Positions 22,801 to 34,380 of a DNA stretch of 64,000 nucleotides are shown here, one piece after another (the stretch's first letter is position 1; every line of letters starts with the position of its first letter). The notes under the pieces were generated by a model. That model had not been told where the DNA came from. It searched no databases and saw only the letters and a list, made by a program, of their open reading frames with translations. The stretch is taken from positions 26,138,001 through 26,202,000 of the forward strand of contig NC_080574.1 in the NCBI RefSeq assembly GCF_029962835.1, given 5' to 3'. Position numbers and translations under genes: made by a program. The stretch is from Magnolia sinica (taxonomy: Eukaryota; Streptophyta; Magnoliopsida; Magnoliales; Magnoliaceae).

Positions 22801-24932
22801 ATTTAGCAAGCCAATTTCTTGTGATGTGTGATGTGCGTAAACTTGCAAATGCATGCTTTTCCAGTTCAGAATGCCTGCTCATGTACCATTCAGGGCAGAT
22901 CCTTTGTATTGCATTATCTTTGTCAAAAGTTCTATAAGCCCCTCTACTAGAATTACTTTGTAAGGAACATGTCAGTGATTTCTACTCCATGGGAGACTTT
23001 GGAAGGGTCTTGTTGATGTAATTTCAGTCTCCTATGCATCGTGGAAGGGGGAAGATGCATCTTTCAAGTGCGAGGATAAATTTTGATTCTGTTTTTTTCT
23101 TTATTGGTATCGGTTTAGAATGGGGTTGATGCAAATACAAAAGGATTTGATTTTAGATGTTGGGCAGAGCAGATGCAGCTGCTAGATTGTGTACGTGGAA
23201 TAGTGTATTTGCGCGGAAAACTTTGATACTCCGGTAGAGTGTGATGGATGATGCAGAGGCAATTAGAAATTGCATACGCGGCATACAAATCAAATTAAAC
23301 TCTCCAGATTGCGGTTCCCAGTTTAGATGTATCATGGACAAAATTTTCACTAATTTGATTATTAGACTATCCGATTGGTGGATGTTTATAGGATAGTTAA
23401 AAATGAAAAATGTCCAATGGTCCTAGTTCAACAAACAAGTGTAAATGAAGCAGAGGTTGGGATTGTTCAAACAATCTAATTTTGGACTGCGACGTAGTAA
23501 TGGTGGGTTCCGCAGTTTAAGTCTGTTTGAGTTAATGGATGCCAGAATGCCTGCCTATCAAGAGTCATACATTGCTTACCATATAAACTCCCCATGACTT
23601 GCACTAGCTGCCAGTTGGAAAACACTTATCTGTTTGTTGCTACAATGCCATATTTTGCTGGAATTTTGAAATGCATTTATGGGACTGGGCATTGTAACAC
23701 TAGATCAGCTTCTCTGTAAGTATCATGTTGGGTTTGACAGGGATGTTTCAAGTGGTTTTTAGGAGGAGAGACATGCCATGACCTTTCTTGGGGCACAACC
23801 ACAACTCCATAACCATTCACCTGCTAGTGGGTGTAGTCACTTACATGAGTTTTCCCTATCACTCACTTCAGAAACATGCAATTTCTAGATGTTGAGGTCT
23901 TAGAGCAACCAATTTCTATTTTCTATTAGTATTCCCAACTGTTGCACCCACGCCCCTCCTGGCCACTGCCACCAGCTTCTCGGGACCTTGTATGGAATGC
24001 TGCTTTCCAGTCTGAGATAGGTCCTCTCATGGGTCTGTTTGATTTCAATGGATAGAATTGAGTGCTAGTCATACATCTTCAAATGTGGTTTTCCTACCAG
24101 TGTTATGAAACTCTTGTGAATCAAAAGTTTTTTAAATCTGAGATGTGTAATTCTCCTCTTTATCCCATGGTTTTCTTCACCTATAAAATAGAACTATACA
24201 GTTCCCCAATTCATTTTTTTCTTCTTCTTCTTCTTCTTCTTCTTCTTTTCTTGTGAGAGGATCAAACCAGTTCTAAATCTTGTCCGACACACACCGCCTA
24301 TGCAGCTCTAAATCAGGAAAATTCACACCGATACAGATGATAAGCCATACCGGCTGATTATAGCAGTGATGAATACTCCAATACTGAAATTCCATACTTT
24401 AGAGAGGAGACGACGGGCATTTCAAAGATGCACGACATCAGAGAAGCCGATCGACCCATCAATCTTTCTCCAAATTCTCTTCTTGGAGCACTACAAATCG
24501 AACTCCATCGATGACTAAGAGAACCAAGAGCTATCGACAGTGTTCTGCCGCAAATCTCTTGTTCAGGAGTACTTTGGTAATTTGAGCATTTGCTTTTGTC
24601 AAGCAGATTGAAAAACCACATCTCTCATCATTCAAAAGATAAACTGAAGAAAATCAGAATATATTCAAAGCGGAATTGGAGCAGACCTGCTTCCCGTTCA
24701 AGAACGAATCGGAGAGCGCCTGCCTCCGAGAGCTTGTTGACCCAATCCGCCGCGACATTGACCCGTCAAACCGTTGCGACAGCTGGTGCTGGTGAATCGC
24801 CATCGCCAGCGCCTGCCGGTGCAAGAGCTCCTCTTCCGCCGCCATCTTCCGCTGCGACCGCCCGCCCCGCTTGCTCCGTGATCCGACATCGCGACCGTCC
24901 TTCTTCGGCATGCAGATCAGATGATTACCCAT
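16464..24932 (-). CDS. Plant methylesterase, MES11-15 type (alpha/beta hydrolase), five exons
   Basis: Coding exons in transcription order: 24932-24687, 21523-21284, 21186-21043, 18910-18776 and 16736-16464 (stop TAG at 16466-16464). All introns have GT/AG borders and phase 0. The product is 345 residues, a usual length for this clade. The N-terminus MGNHLICMPKK and a basic region fit the MES11-15 extension, which is predicted to target chloroplasts; MGN with Cys7 could instead allow N-myristoylation and palmitoylation (inference). HGQGFGAWCWYK at 99-110 is the oxyanion region. GHSCGG puts the nucleophile at Ser169, with a likely Asp296 and His324 in KGSDHCPFFS. The family hydrolyses methyl esters of hormones such as jasmonate, salicylate or IAA; the substrate here is unknown. 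An in-frame ATG at 25061 would add 43 residues, but the conserved start is at 24932. Confidence 0.92.
16798..16839. repeat. CT microsatellite in methylesterase intron 4
   Basis: A run of about 20 CT units lies within the last intron, about 60 bases from the final exon's acceptor on the gene strand. Confidence 0.95.
17080..17640. mobile_element. MITE-like segment in methylesterase intron 4
   Basis: It begins with a 53-bp tandem duplication (GAAGAAGAGGGATTTTTACC and on through CTCAAGGAATTGGATTTTAC). It carries internal GAGGCCCACGTGGCATGTAT and CATGTGGGCCCCAC blocks in inverted arrangement, as in the 15.73-16.05 kb segment. No coding content was seen. The ends are not sharply defined. Confidence 0.45.
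17815..18545. repeat. CATAACGGTAACAG / CTGTTACAG repeat patches in intron 4
   Basis: At both sides of this stretch (17820-17945 and 18475-18535) there are GTAAC- and GTTAC-containing words such as CATAACGGTAACAGTGG and GGCTGTTACAGACCCGTAA. The same words form a denser array at 50.54-50.91 kb. The central part (about 17960-18460) is unrelated and may be an insertion. Confidence 0.5.
19839..20320. mobile_element. Mutator-type MITE with 9-bp target duplication, in intron 3 of the methylesterase gene
   Basis: Long imperfect inverted repeats of about 60 bp are seen. The left end reads GAGAGATGCTCTAGTGCTCT; the right end, reverse-complemented, reads GAGAAATGCTCAAATGATTT. Both run on through an AGTTGCATTGG block. 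The 9-bp word TTATTTATA flanks it exactly at 19830-19838 and 20321-20329. A 9-bp duplication with long inverted repeats is the Mutator hallmark. There is no coding capacity. The right half was copied again in a later tandem duplication. Confidence 0.85.
20044..21036. repeat. Tandem duplication, unit about 495 bp, in intron 3
   Basis: 20044-20538 and 20539-21036 are nearly identical, differing at only a few bases by eye. Each unit starts ATGGATGGATGGTTGCAATT and ends in AAATTTATGCAT. The unit holds the right half of the Mutator-type MITE, its right target duplication and the following intron sequence. The second copy ends six bases short of the splice donor of exon 3 (donor at 21042-21041 on the minus strand), so the exon itself is not duplicated. 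Confidence 0.93.
21690..22040. repeat. Degenerate GGGTCGGGT / CAGGTTGGGTT repeat in intron 1
   Basis: A stretch of short variants of GGGTCGGGTCAGGTCGGGTT with the reverse strand form at its edges (TGAACTGAACCTGACTGACC). It lies in methylesterase intron 1. Low-complexity repeats of this type are common in plant introns and give no coding signal. Confidence 0.7.
22258..22495. repeat. Two tandem copies of an ATC-run plus AAGCCTTATCCC repeat
   Basis: A unit of about 115 bp is present twice: GATCTTCA-ACACCTTCCC, then a CATCATCATC run, then CTAAGCCTTATCCCAGCTAA and CTGGGTTGGCTACA. The AAGCCTTATCCCAACTAAT-type word is a dispersed plant repeat I recognise from other genomes; its class is not certain. 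It lies in methylesterase intron 1. Confidence 0.75.
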
Positions 24933-25260
24933 TTGAGAACAGGCCGAAAAGGAAAAGGAGATGACCCAAGAATTGTCCGACCGGTTTCGCCGGAGAACGG
25001 CCGGAATCAGGTGATTTTCCGGCGGGAGAGGAGCAAAGATGGGATTCTGAAAAGGACCCAAACAGGAATTTGCATGGCTTTGTTGGACTGCAGATTTTTG
25101 AAGCAGAAAGAGAGATCTGAAGAGGCATCAAACAGCAATGGAGGCGCGTAGTAATGGCTCTTTTTCAACGGTATGGAGCTTTCAATGCTCCTGATTTTTC
25201 TGGATTTTTTTTTTTTTTTAAAATTTTTTTTTTGGCCTTTTTCACTTAAGAGAAGTGGGG
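24933..25260 (-). promoter_or_regulatory. Probable 5' UTR and proximal promoter of the methylesterase gene
   Basis: This is the sequence upstream of the conserved start codon. An in-frame ATG lies 43 codons upstream at 25061, so the transcript probably begins beyond it. A short A/T homopolymer stretch lies at about 25206-25232. No clear TATA box was placed. The position next to exon 1 is the main evidence. Confidence 0.4.
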
Positions 25261-25384
25261 TTTTTACCATTCCGTTTTAGGAATTTTACAGAAAACACCT
25301 AATTAATATAATTTACATTTCGGTACGTTCTTCAAGAAAGGTTTTCAATCAGCTACCTAATTATGATTAGAGTACCTACACCGA

Positions 25385-25600
25385 CTAGAGCTGGCATCGA
25401 GTCCAGTTGGACTGGGTTACGGCTGACCCGGCTCAATCCAGTTTTGAAATAGGCCAAATCCAAACTTGGCCTGACCCAGTACCGAGTCCAACATGAATGA
25501 CTCGATCCAAGTTCGGGATTAACCTGGACTAATTCCGACTAAGCCCGACTTGGTCGCAAGTTCCGAGTCAAGTCGAGTCAGGTTGGTTGAAGCAGAAATC
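25385..25600. repeat. Degenerate GAGTCCAAGTCGAGTC-type repeat
   Basis: Short words such as CCGAGTCAAGTCGAGTCAGG and CCCGGCTCAATCCAG recur with both strand senses. It is similar in style to the sequences at 26.27-26.42, 31.25-31.85 and 56.43-57.02 kb. No coding signal. Confidence 0.5.
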
Positions 25601-25700
25601 ACAGCTCATAGCCCAAACTCACTTACTTAGAATTGCAGCCTTTCATCAGCTATACAAAGTCTTATATATATGAAATGTCATGTACGAGGTTTTTTAACAT

Positions 25701-26246
25701 GGGAAAAGGTACTATGCGCTCCACCTCACGATTAGCTCCATGAGGTCAAGCTATGTGGGCCCCATCGTGATGCGTGTCGGCCATCAACATCATGCATTTG
25801 ATGGGTACCCTCTAAATTATGGGATATCCCAAAAATCATCTGTATATGGAACTTAAGTGAGCCATACCATCTAAAATCATGTGAAACACCGTTAAAACAT
25901 ATAAAAGCACTTGGTGGGGCTACCTGAGTTTTGAATGCTGATGAAACTTGGTCTAAACCCTCATAAAAGTGTGACACACATAATGGATGGGCTGGATTTG
26001 CAAACCACATCTCGGTGGGCCCAAAAAACTGATTATGAATGTTTTAATGGTGCACGGCCCCTCTCCACTTCTGTATGTGGTGTGGCCCACACAAGTTACG
26101 GATTGACTTGATTTTTGAGATCTAGGCCCAGATGGAATGGTACATCTGACTGATGGGTTAGATGTTCAAAACACATCACGGTTGGGCCCACACAGCTTGA
26201 CCTTATGGGACGGACCGGTGAGGTGGAGCGCATAGTACCTTTTCCC
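25701..26246. mobile_element. MITE with about 64-bp inverted repeats (GGGAAAAGGTACTATGCGC ends)
   Basis: The left end GGGAAAAGGTACTATGCGCT and onward (CCACCTCA, AGGTCAAGCTATGTGGGCCC) is mirrored by the right end, which reads AGGTGGAGCGCATAGTACC then TTTTCCC. The pair covers 546 bp. The interior has the GTGGGCCC and AATGGATGGGCTGGATT words of the shared core. Flanking 9-mers do not match, so the target duplication is not visible. No coding capacity. Confidence 0.8.
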
Positions 26247-26442
26247 TTTATGTAAGAGTTGAATTTTGGATCAAGTTGAGTGAGTACCTTGTTGGATTTC
26301 AGGTCGAGTCAAGATGAGTTACAGTATGACTTGAACTCAGCTCAATTTAAGTTTAGATTGGACAAAGTCAACTCGATTATGATCAAGTCACCCACTCGGC
26401 TCACATCGAGTCGGACAAGTCAAAAATGGTAGCTCCGATCTG

Positions 26443-27053
26443 CCGGGCCTGTACGGCAAGCAAAGGGGCCGGCCACTCAAGTGAGCCCCACTATGATCTT
26501 TATGTGAAATCCACCCGAACAAAAAATGTTACCCATTATTTGGCTAAGAGATCAAAAGTCAGCTCCATTTAGGATTCAAGTGGATCAGACGGCTGGAAAC
26601 ATAGAGGGCAACGGTGATCCTCCAAACTTTTCACGTCATCATCCTGACGGGCCTTGTAAAAACCAAGGGTCTACATCTCTCTCCGTTGTTTCCTTTGGTG
26701 TAACTCACCTGAATCAAGGGTGGGACTAATGTGGCTTACACAGTTAATGGTCAGATTGGATATTACTCACATATGGGAAGCAGTTGGGAGAGAGATTCAC
26801 TCTTGATTTTTACAGGGCCCACCTCCAACCATTAGATGCCACAACAGAAATCAGCTCCAACAGTGATTTATCTGAGCCACACAAAGGAAACAGTTTGGAG
26901 GGTAAGTGTTGCCGTGTAAACTGTTTCCAATCTTGGATGGGATTGAATTTTGGTCTCTAGACCTAAGATGGTATAACTCACCTGGTGATCTGAATTGATG
27001 CCACATAAACATCACAGTGGGCCCCACCCTAGCCGCCACCCCTTTGCAGGCCA
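26443..27053. mobile_element. MITE-like element with diverged inverted ends
   Basis: The left end (GGCCTGTACGGCAAGCAAAG then GGGCCGGCCAC, GAGCCCCACTATGATC) and the right end read in reverse (GTGGCCTGCAAAGGGGTGGC then GGGGCCCACTGTGATG) match imperfectly. The interior holds the CACCTGAATC and AATTTTGGTCTCTAGA variants of the core. Ends are approximate. Confidence 0.5.
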
Positions 27054-29230
27054 CTAAAACGGCGTTAATTAATCTAGATGAAGGTACTGTAATGATAATT
27101 ACCCATATTGACGTGTAGCTTATTGAAAACCTCTTGGAAAAGGTACCGTCATGTAAGTAGGCTTTTATAAAATTCCCTTCCGTTAACTGTCGCTGTTCTT
27201 CGTATTCTTATTCGCGCCACGTATCACATTTGGAGATTTATATGATACTCGGGCACTGCGTGACGCTTGATACACAGGTACTCAAAAAGTTATGGACGGC
27301 ACACATAAAATCCAATTAAATGGACTGGATTGTTGGAACCTATGCTTCTAAGTACACTACCAAGATGAGATTGGTTGTAAGGATCCTAGTTTCTGATTCG
27401 CTGGCACTTGTTTCCTGAAATTAGACCATTGGATTTTTTCAATTTTAATCCCACAAGAAATGTGCATCAATTGGATAATAGAATAGTCAAATAAGTATGA
27501 TTTGTACGTTGATTCATAATTTGGACAGTTTAATTTGACTAAAGCACCTGCCACGTATGCAATTTCTAAGTGCCTTTGTATCGTCAATCATACTCCACCA
27601 GAGTATTAAAGGTTTTCTTTCGATGCAATCCGTTTTTTTACCTCAATTAGTTATATACGCGCCCAGCGCACATTAGTGGAAGTAACTTCTACTAGTAAAG
27701 GAAAAAGTATAGAAATGAACGGATACAGCAGCTGTGTCAGGACTCAGAAGTTAGAATAAATCCATTCTTTTCCCTCCAACGTATCACGAATGTAGAATAT
27801 CCCATCCGTCAAAAGGTGTCCAATATCATGATAATCAATGAATATTAAAACAAAGACGATCCACTCATTCCTTGGGACACATTATCAAAATTAATGAACA
27901 GCCAACGGTATGATTCATGTATTGGTGTAGCCCACCCAACCGGTGGATGGGATTGATTTTCATTATATATGATTAATACGGTCCAACCCACGTTTTTCAC
28001 GGATTGGATGTTTAACACATGAAATGTTAGAGGAAATTATTGTATGATAACTCATGATACACGCACTGTAGGATACTGTCAAGTTGAATTTAGACGGTTG
28101 TTTTCTCTTCTTAACCGTCTATTTTGCGCTACAAATAGAATTATTAGGATTTTCTTATGTAAAAATCAATTTAAAATTTCATCCATCCATCCATTATTGG
28201 ACGCATTATTTTAATGGTCTTGATTACTGAAATATGATCCCATCTTGTGGAAGTTGAATACACAGGCATACTGTTCAAAGATAGAGGCGCTACGTACGAT
28301 ACATTTCCTAACGAGGGAATATGCAATGCTGGCATGGAATATCGGGGTGAGAGACGTGCACAGGAGAGGTTGCCATTCGGGTTTTAAGTTATCCATTTCA
28401 TCCTGTGGTGGACCCCAGACCAGCTCGGATGGGTGAGGTGGGCAGAATTCCACCTGTGAAGAATCGTATCCGTTCAATAAATGCTCGCGAATATGGAGGG
28501 TGAAAACGACAATCTAGCCAGGAGCACTTATCCATTATCAGAAGGTACGCCTACTGGACGGCTGCGGTTATTCCACATAAGAGCGTTGGTCTATTGCCCA
28601 ACATCTGGAACGGCTGAAACACGAGCAGTTAACATGACTACCATTTCAGGATCAGATCCAACGGTTGAAACTACTTCAAACCTCTTAAATACTCGCACCT
28701 TCCCTATTGTACAACGTTGCATGTGAAAGTATAACTTTTACCTGCAACCATTTATTTATCTCCAAAGGAGGCCTGCATCATAAAGATCATCTGGGCTAAA
28801 CCAGATAGGCTACAGTTTCAAAACCAATGGACGGATGATGATCTTACTCAACGTACATTTGTGACCCACCTTATGAGTGAATTATTCCAATTTTTCCTTC
28901 AGGTGCTTATTTTGGTACGCACTACAAATTATACGGCACCGATTTTCTACTGAAATGACATGTTAGTGGAAATTGAAAAGATGTATTGTAAAAGTCAACA
29001 TAGTGTGTCCACATTTCTCTATCCAATTCAATAGCTCGAACCCATGCAATAAAAGCAAGTGGTCCCATTGAAGATGAAGACAAACAGCAACAACAGGATT
29101 TAATGCCTCGACCCACAGAAATAGTAAAATAAAAGCTCCTGTTCAAGTCCCGAGCCAATGGGACTCTGGTTCGCTATTGACCCCTCCCTCCAGCGAGAGG
29201 GGATTGCCTGTGTAGTCGGGTACAGAGATA
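27054..29230. other. Spacer, nothing recognised
   Basis: AT-rich sequence without a gene or firm repeat pair. A few GGATGGGATTGATTTTC-like fragments near 27.95 kb are scraps of the common MITE core. Confidence 0.35.
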
Positions 29231-29690
29231 TCTCTCTGCCTGGGGCTATGTGGGGCCACATAGATGTCTTTGACAAATTCACTTCATCTATCTGTTTTGA
29301 AAGTCCATAATAAAAATCAGGTAGATCCAAAACTCATATGGGATATACTAAATGAAATAGTTGACATAAGCCCAAAATTGAAGTGGATTTGTTATGGCAA
29401 ACCGCTCTCCTTCCGGCACTTGATTTGTCCTAGGTGGGTGCTCGAAAAAGCTTTATGAGCCCTTTCATGATGTATGCGTTTTATCCACACTGTTCATTCA
29501 TTTTTTCAGATTATTTTAAGGCATAAGCTCAAAAATGCACAACATCCAAATAATAGGTGAATCACGCGGTAAAAAACAGTGGTGATTAAATGGCCACCAT
29601 TAAAAACTTCTTGCGCTTCTTGGGCCACATAAGTCACACGGACTCGTTGAAGGTATAGCATAAATATTAGCTTGATCCAATACTTTTGCA
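29231..29690. repeat. Fragment of the common GTGGGCC...CCATAAT MITE core
   Basis: GTGGGGCCACATAGATGTCT, AAATCAGGTAGATCCAAAAC, TTTTATCCACACTGTTCATTC and CTTGATCCAATACTTTTGC occur in the order seen in other copies of the core in this window. Terminal repeats are not resolved. Confidence 0.5.
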
Positions 29691-29699
29691 TCCTAGAGT

Positions 29700-30145
29700 G
29701 AGACCCCCTAAATATGGAACACTCTGAATTTGAAATCCTCTTGTTTTGTTTTTAGCACCTTAAATTGAGAATCAACTTTAATCCAAAAGTAGCTATTCAT
29801 TGTGTATTTGCCGGGCTTTGAATTTAATTATTAAATCAACTTTAATATCATTAATTAGTGAACTTATGTAATTTTTGACACAATTATTGTAATAAGCCTG
29901 CTAAATTTATACTTTGCCAAAAAATGATGAAATTCCAAGTTTCCGATAGGTCATAAGCACAAGAGCATATCCGAGTGACTAACTAATGATTTTTAACCAT
30001 TGATTTACATGGACAACATTTGTATGATGTCGATCATCGTATTAAAGTAATTATAGTGATGCAATTGATAATCTAATTATTTTTGGATATCATTAGTGGG
30101 TCATGTGTCTAATAGATTAATAGTTTAGTGATATACATGTTACAC
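29700..30145. repeat. Dispersed repeat, copy 1 (partner at 55975-56420)
   Basis: It shares long blocks with 55975-56420 in the same order and orientation: GAATCAACTTTAATCCAAA, TTGTAATAAGCCTGC, AAAATGATGAAATTCCAAGT, TCCGAGTGACTAAC, TAAAGTAATTATAG and ATGCAATTGATAATCT. About 30 bp flanking sequences differ. A third, shorter relative is at 58785-58925. Confidence 0.85.
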
Positions 30146-31130
30146 AGGCAACTATGGAAACCTCCCTGATTAAGGGGATTTGAAACCCCAATTACCTTAT
30201 GGTCCCAAACAACCAAGAGGATTTGAAATCTCCCCAAATCTATGGTGTCAAATGACCCCTAAAAAGTTTTTAATGGTGAGCATTGAATCACCATTCTTTC
30301 CTAAGTGTGTTCCACCTGAGATTTGTAATTACTCATTTTTGAACTGCCCTAAAATAAGATGGAAAATGAATTAGCAGTGTAAATAAGACACATACATCAT
30401 TTTGGGGCCCATAAAACTTTTCCAACAGTTACAGTGTCGAGCGGGTACAGGAGGGTCATTGCCAAAGCCAAAAGCCCAGTCCAACCAATGAAACTATAAT
30501 ATAAATGATTTTATCATTGACGTAGATCTTCCATCATATGGGCCCCACACCTTTCATTACCAAACCCTCTTAGAGAACAATATTTGGTCCAATGACAAGG
30601 GCGAGATTTAAGTAATCATTATATGCATTACAGCAAAATTTCTTAATCTTTTTTTTTGAAAAAAATCAATCGTGTCAATATCTTAGGTATTGAATTGCTG
30701 TATTTTTAGATGCCTGTCACCCTTCAAATGCCAAGACTTTAAGGGTATTAGATATTAGAATAGTCAGACAATATTTGAAAATCTCCCATCCAAATAACAC
30801 CTAATGCTCTTTGATAGTGTGATCCAGTGAGGATCTAGTAAAGTGAAAATGACCGGACTTAAGATATTCAACCTTGGACCATTGCGAACGTTCCTCAACG
30901 AGTTATAGTGGGGCCCACCATGTTTGTGCATATGAATTCCAACCTTCTCATCAGTCACCCCACCATGAAATATGGGATGCCCCCAAAAATCAGGCAAATC
31001 CAACTGTGGGCCAGCATGTGAGTTTTCGAGGTTTTTTAGATGGTTATTTATTATTTTGTATGTTGTGGTCCACCTATTGATCATATAGCGGTGATTTGTG
31101 GGAGTTTTTTTTTTTGTTGTCGTGGTCCAC
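30146..31130. other. Spacer with MITE-core fragments
   Basis: Right of the dispersed repeat, TTTGAAATCTCCCCAAATCT and ATGACCCCTAAAAAG look like the end of a TTTGGGGTCATTTG-type MITE. At 30.87-31.08 kb the core words GTGGGGCCCACCATG and AAAATCAGGCAAATCCAA recur. No gene is seen. Confidence 0.4.
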
Positions 31131-31239
31131 CCATTGATTATATAGGTGTGATCTTTGGAAACTCCGTCGTCATTTTGGGGCTCGAGTTATTCAGAGGTTA
31201 GAAGTATACATTTATGTTATCTCTCGAGTTGGACCACCG

Positions 31240-31880
31240 TGAATTTGGACGAACCCACAGCTAGATTTGTAAGCGAGTTGAGTTAGCTCGGTCAACTCAC
31301 TCGACTCGACTCAAAAACGCTCGATTCGCCTCGGCTCTAAATTGGATTCGGACAGAGTTGAGCTAGTTTTAGGAGCTCAAAAATATTTCGAGCCGAGCTC
31401 AACTCTAATCGGATCTAACCGGTTCGATGACTCAATTATTTTAATATTGATGCTACTCGCCAAGCGTTTGATGAAATGACTCAATGAAGCATTGTTTTGG
31501 GTGCATATATTCTCTATGCGATCCGTTGGTGGTGAGGAAAGAATGGATACAAAACAAATCGATATGTTTCGGGTGCATACATTCTCTTCATATCTTGATT
31601 TTGATGTTGCTCGCCGAATGTTTGATGAAATACTCATAAAGTGTTGTTACTGTTTTGCATTTTGTAAGAAATTGAAGGCTCACACTATGTAGTTGAGAAA
31701 ATGTTGCATAGGCTTGAACTAGGCCGAGTTGTTGATCAAATTGAGTTGAGCTTGTCAACCAGGCTCGAGGATTGAGTTGAGTTGAGTTCAAGCTGAAATT
31801 AGCTACTTGCCAAGCCTAGCCGAGCTATGCCAAGGGTGACTCGGTTTGACTCATGTAAAACTCTACTCGCAGCTGAACCT
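31240..31880. repeat. Degenerate CGAG/GACTC repeat segment
   Basis: Dense GAGTTGAGTTAGCTCGGTC and ACTCGACTCGACTC words occur at the left edge, with opposite-sense words (GAGTTGAGCTTGTC, TGACTCGGTTTGACTC) at the right edge. The middle (31.44-31.69 kb) has two related copies of GATGTTGCTCGCCGAATG-type sequence. It has the same architecture as 56.42-57.02 kb. Confidence 0.6.
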
Positions 31881-33090
31881 ACGGCCATCAGCTATCTGCA
31901 CCCGTGGACAATAAAGGACAATGGGGCGCCAGTTATAGCCGGAGACTCTTCAATGGTCCACCCATTAATTATACAGCGGTGATTTATTAAAACTCCATCA
32001 CTGTGGGGCTCAAGTTACTCAGGGGTTAGAAGTATACATATATATACAATCCAATGGGCCCCCCCGTTGGAAACCACGACAACCTTTCAAAATACTTCAA
32101 ATTCACGTGGCGAATTACGTTAAATAGAATTGCATTGGGTCCTGTGCCAATTGCCAGGGTAATAATTGTGTTTTTTAATGCCATCCCACCTAATCCGTTC
32201 TAATCCCACCGCCCAAACAGACCCTTATAGTCTACAAGGACATTCAGAAGAAGGGGCCTCATCGTGTTAACATACTCCACCGGCGCATGATAGACAAACG
32301 TGATTAGCATGAGCAAGGGGATTCGGTAAGAGATGTGAAATTCAACGACATTTTACCCAACCATACGTTTCTCTTGAAATTAAATACAAATGCGACAAAA
32401 ATGCCAGTTCATTCAACGCTATAAATTATTGCCACATAACAATTGTAGTTTTCCAATATAAATTTTGGGGAACATTTCAATGCATATCTGCATGCGAATA
32501 TTTGAAGAATCAATGGGCCACGTGGACCACACCCCCATCTCATGACACCTGTTAACAACAAGGTAAGTGCACCGATACAACGGTCCACTTGCTTGCGTGA
32601 GGTTCTTTGTGTGAAATGTGCAAATGAGATAGATGGTTGGACCATACAATGTGGGGGCGATTTGACCCAAACCCACTCTGCCCATATGCTTTTTCAGGTA
32701 TGTTAAGATATAAGCTAAAAAATGAGGCAGATCAAAAACTCAAGCAAATTTCACAGTATGGAACAAGGTGAATCAAATGTCCACTGTTGAAGCATCATGA
32801 GTCTAAAGAAGTTTTGGATCATGTTAATATTTATGTATTTTTTACTTCATATTGTAAGAATGACGGATGGCATATAAACATCACGGTTAGCCGCAGGGAT
32901 GTTTTTACGGTAGGTGTTCCACCACTCACTTTTTCTTTTCACGTAGCCCACTTTAATTTTGGATCTACTTTAATTTTAGGCGGGGTCTTAACATGATCTG
33001 ACAAAGCAAATGGATGGGATGGATTTTCCATAAACATCATGGTGAGCCCCACCTTGCTAGCTTCTTATCACAAGGTGTTGGAAATGGCAA
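31881..33090. other. Spacer with MITE-core fragments
   Basis: Fragments of the common core are seen near 31.95-32.0 kb and 32.64-33.05 kb (TTTTCAGGTATGTTAAGATA, AAAATGAGGCAGATCAAAAA, CATGGTGAGCCCCACC). No coding sequence could be supported. Confidence 0.4.
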
Positions 33091-33826
33091 ACATCTCTTG
33101 GAGCCTTTACTCCCTTGAGCCTTAACTTGAACCAACTGGCAACCACTGCAGTGGTAGATGGATTGTGTTTCAACATTAAGATCATATATTCAAATGCTGA
33201 CATGAAGCGTGCATGTGTATGAGTGAATGTGTATTAAACACCAATAAAAGTTTATGAAATACGAATCTCATAACATTTGTTAGATGCATGGCTCACAAAT
33301 GATGAGACAAAATTATAATTTCTAATTGTTTTTCATTGCACATGCACATGCACATAGAATGCGTTACTATTGGTGATTCTTATAACCCTACCTTGGGACA
33401 TATAAGCAATCATGTGCCTCTAAAGTTCCCTTTAATGTGTTCATTTCTAATTCTATTTTTACTTTATTTGGCTACCTATTCATTTAAATATATCCTCATT
33501 TTAGTTCATTCTTTTAGTATATCGTCCTTCATCGATCCAAATATATTACAAAATTTAATTATATTATTTTTAGTGTTGATAAAAGAATTTATTTCCACGG
33601 CTACTTTAAGAAAAATGATTTTATTCTTTTCCAAGGATTTGCTTGGATTCATGGCAAGTATAAGAAAGTATTTCTTGGAAATATCATTTCCAGAAAACTA
33701 TGGGAAATAAAACGTTTTGTTTGTTGTTTATTTTTCAACAAGATATTTAAGAAATTTAGAATCTAATTTTGATTTTATTGTTGGGCAAAATTGAAAAAAA
33801 TTCTTAAAAAATAAAAATAAAATCTA

Positions 33827-34380
33827 TGTAGCCACTTACACATGCCAAATTAGCATATGTGGCACATTTGTTGGATGCTTGAAAATGGATAGTGGCATAT
33901 TTGGGCACTTAAATTTGATTATAGCACACGCAATAGATGTTTGGTGCTTTGAAGTTGTACAGTAGAACATGTGAAACAAGTTGCACAATAGCATGTTGGA
34001 CGAGTGACCACTTGAAGTTAGATATCAACACTTATTTACATTGGCACACATGGCATATTTGGAGCAAATGAAGATGGGTGATGACACAATGGCACATATG
34101 GAGTGCTTTGTACATGTGGAGCACAAGAGAATATGAATGGCCATACATGTGGCACATTAGCATATGTGAGCATAAGAGAAGATGGATGGTATCACATGTG
34201 GTACATTAACACATGTGGAATACTTTACACATGAGGCACAAGAGAAAATGGATTGTGAAACATGTATCATATTAGCAAATATTGCATGGTGGTATATGTT
34301 GGGCATAACCAAATATAGATAATAGCTCGTTTGGCATATTGACGCATAACACATGGCATATGTAATAGGTGACGGGACAT
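33827..34380. repeat. Degenerate tandem array of TGTGGCACATTAGCATATG-type words
   Basis: Units of roughly 30-60 bp built from GCACATGTGG, GGCACATTAGCATATGTG and CACAAGAGAAGATGGATG recur with many changes over about 550 bp. The reverse-complement words (CACATGTGCCACATG) make up a second array at 46.83-47.09 kb, just downstream of the FRS gene. Confidence 0.7.

Noticed and set aside
24590-24964. Plus-strand Ser/Arg/Pro-rich frame at 24.6-24.96 kb
   Set aside because: It is antisense to methylesterase exon 1 and only reflects its GC-rich codons.
24654-25061. Upstream in-frame ATG at 25061 as the methylesterase start
   Set aside because: The MGN start at 24932 fits the family. The extra 43 residues are not recognisable and are probably 5' UTR, though this cannot be excluded.
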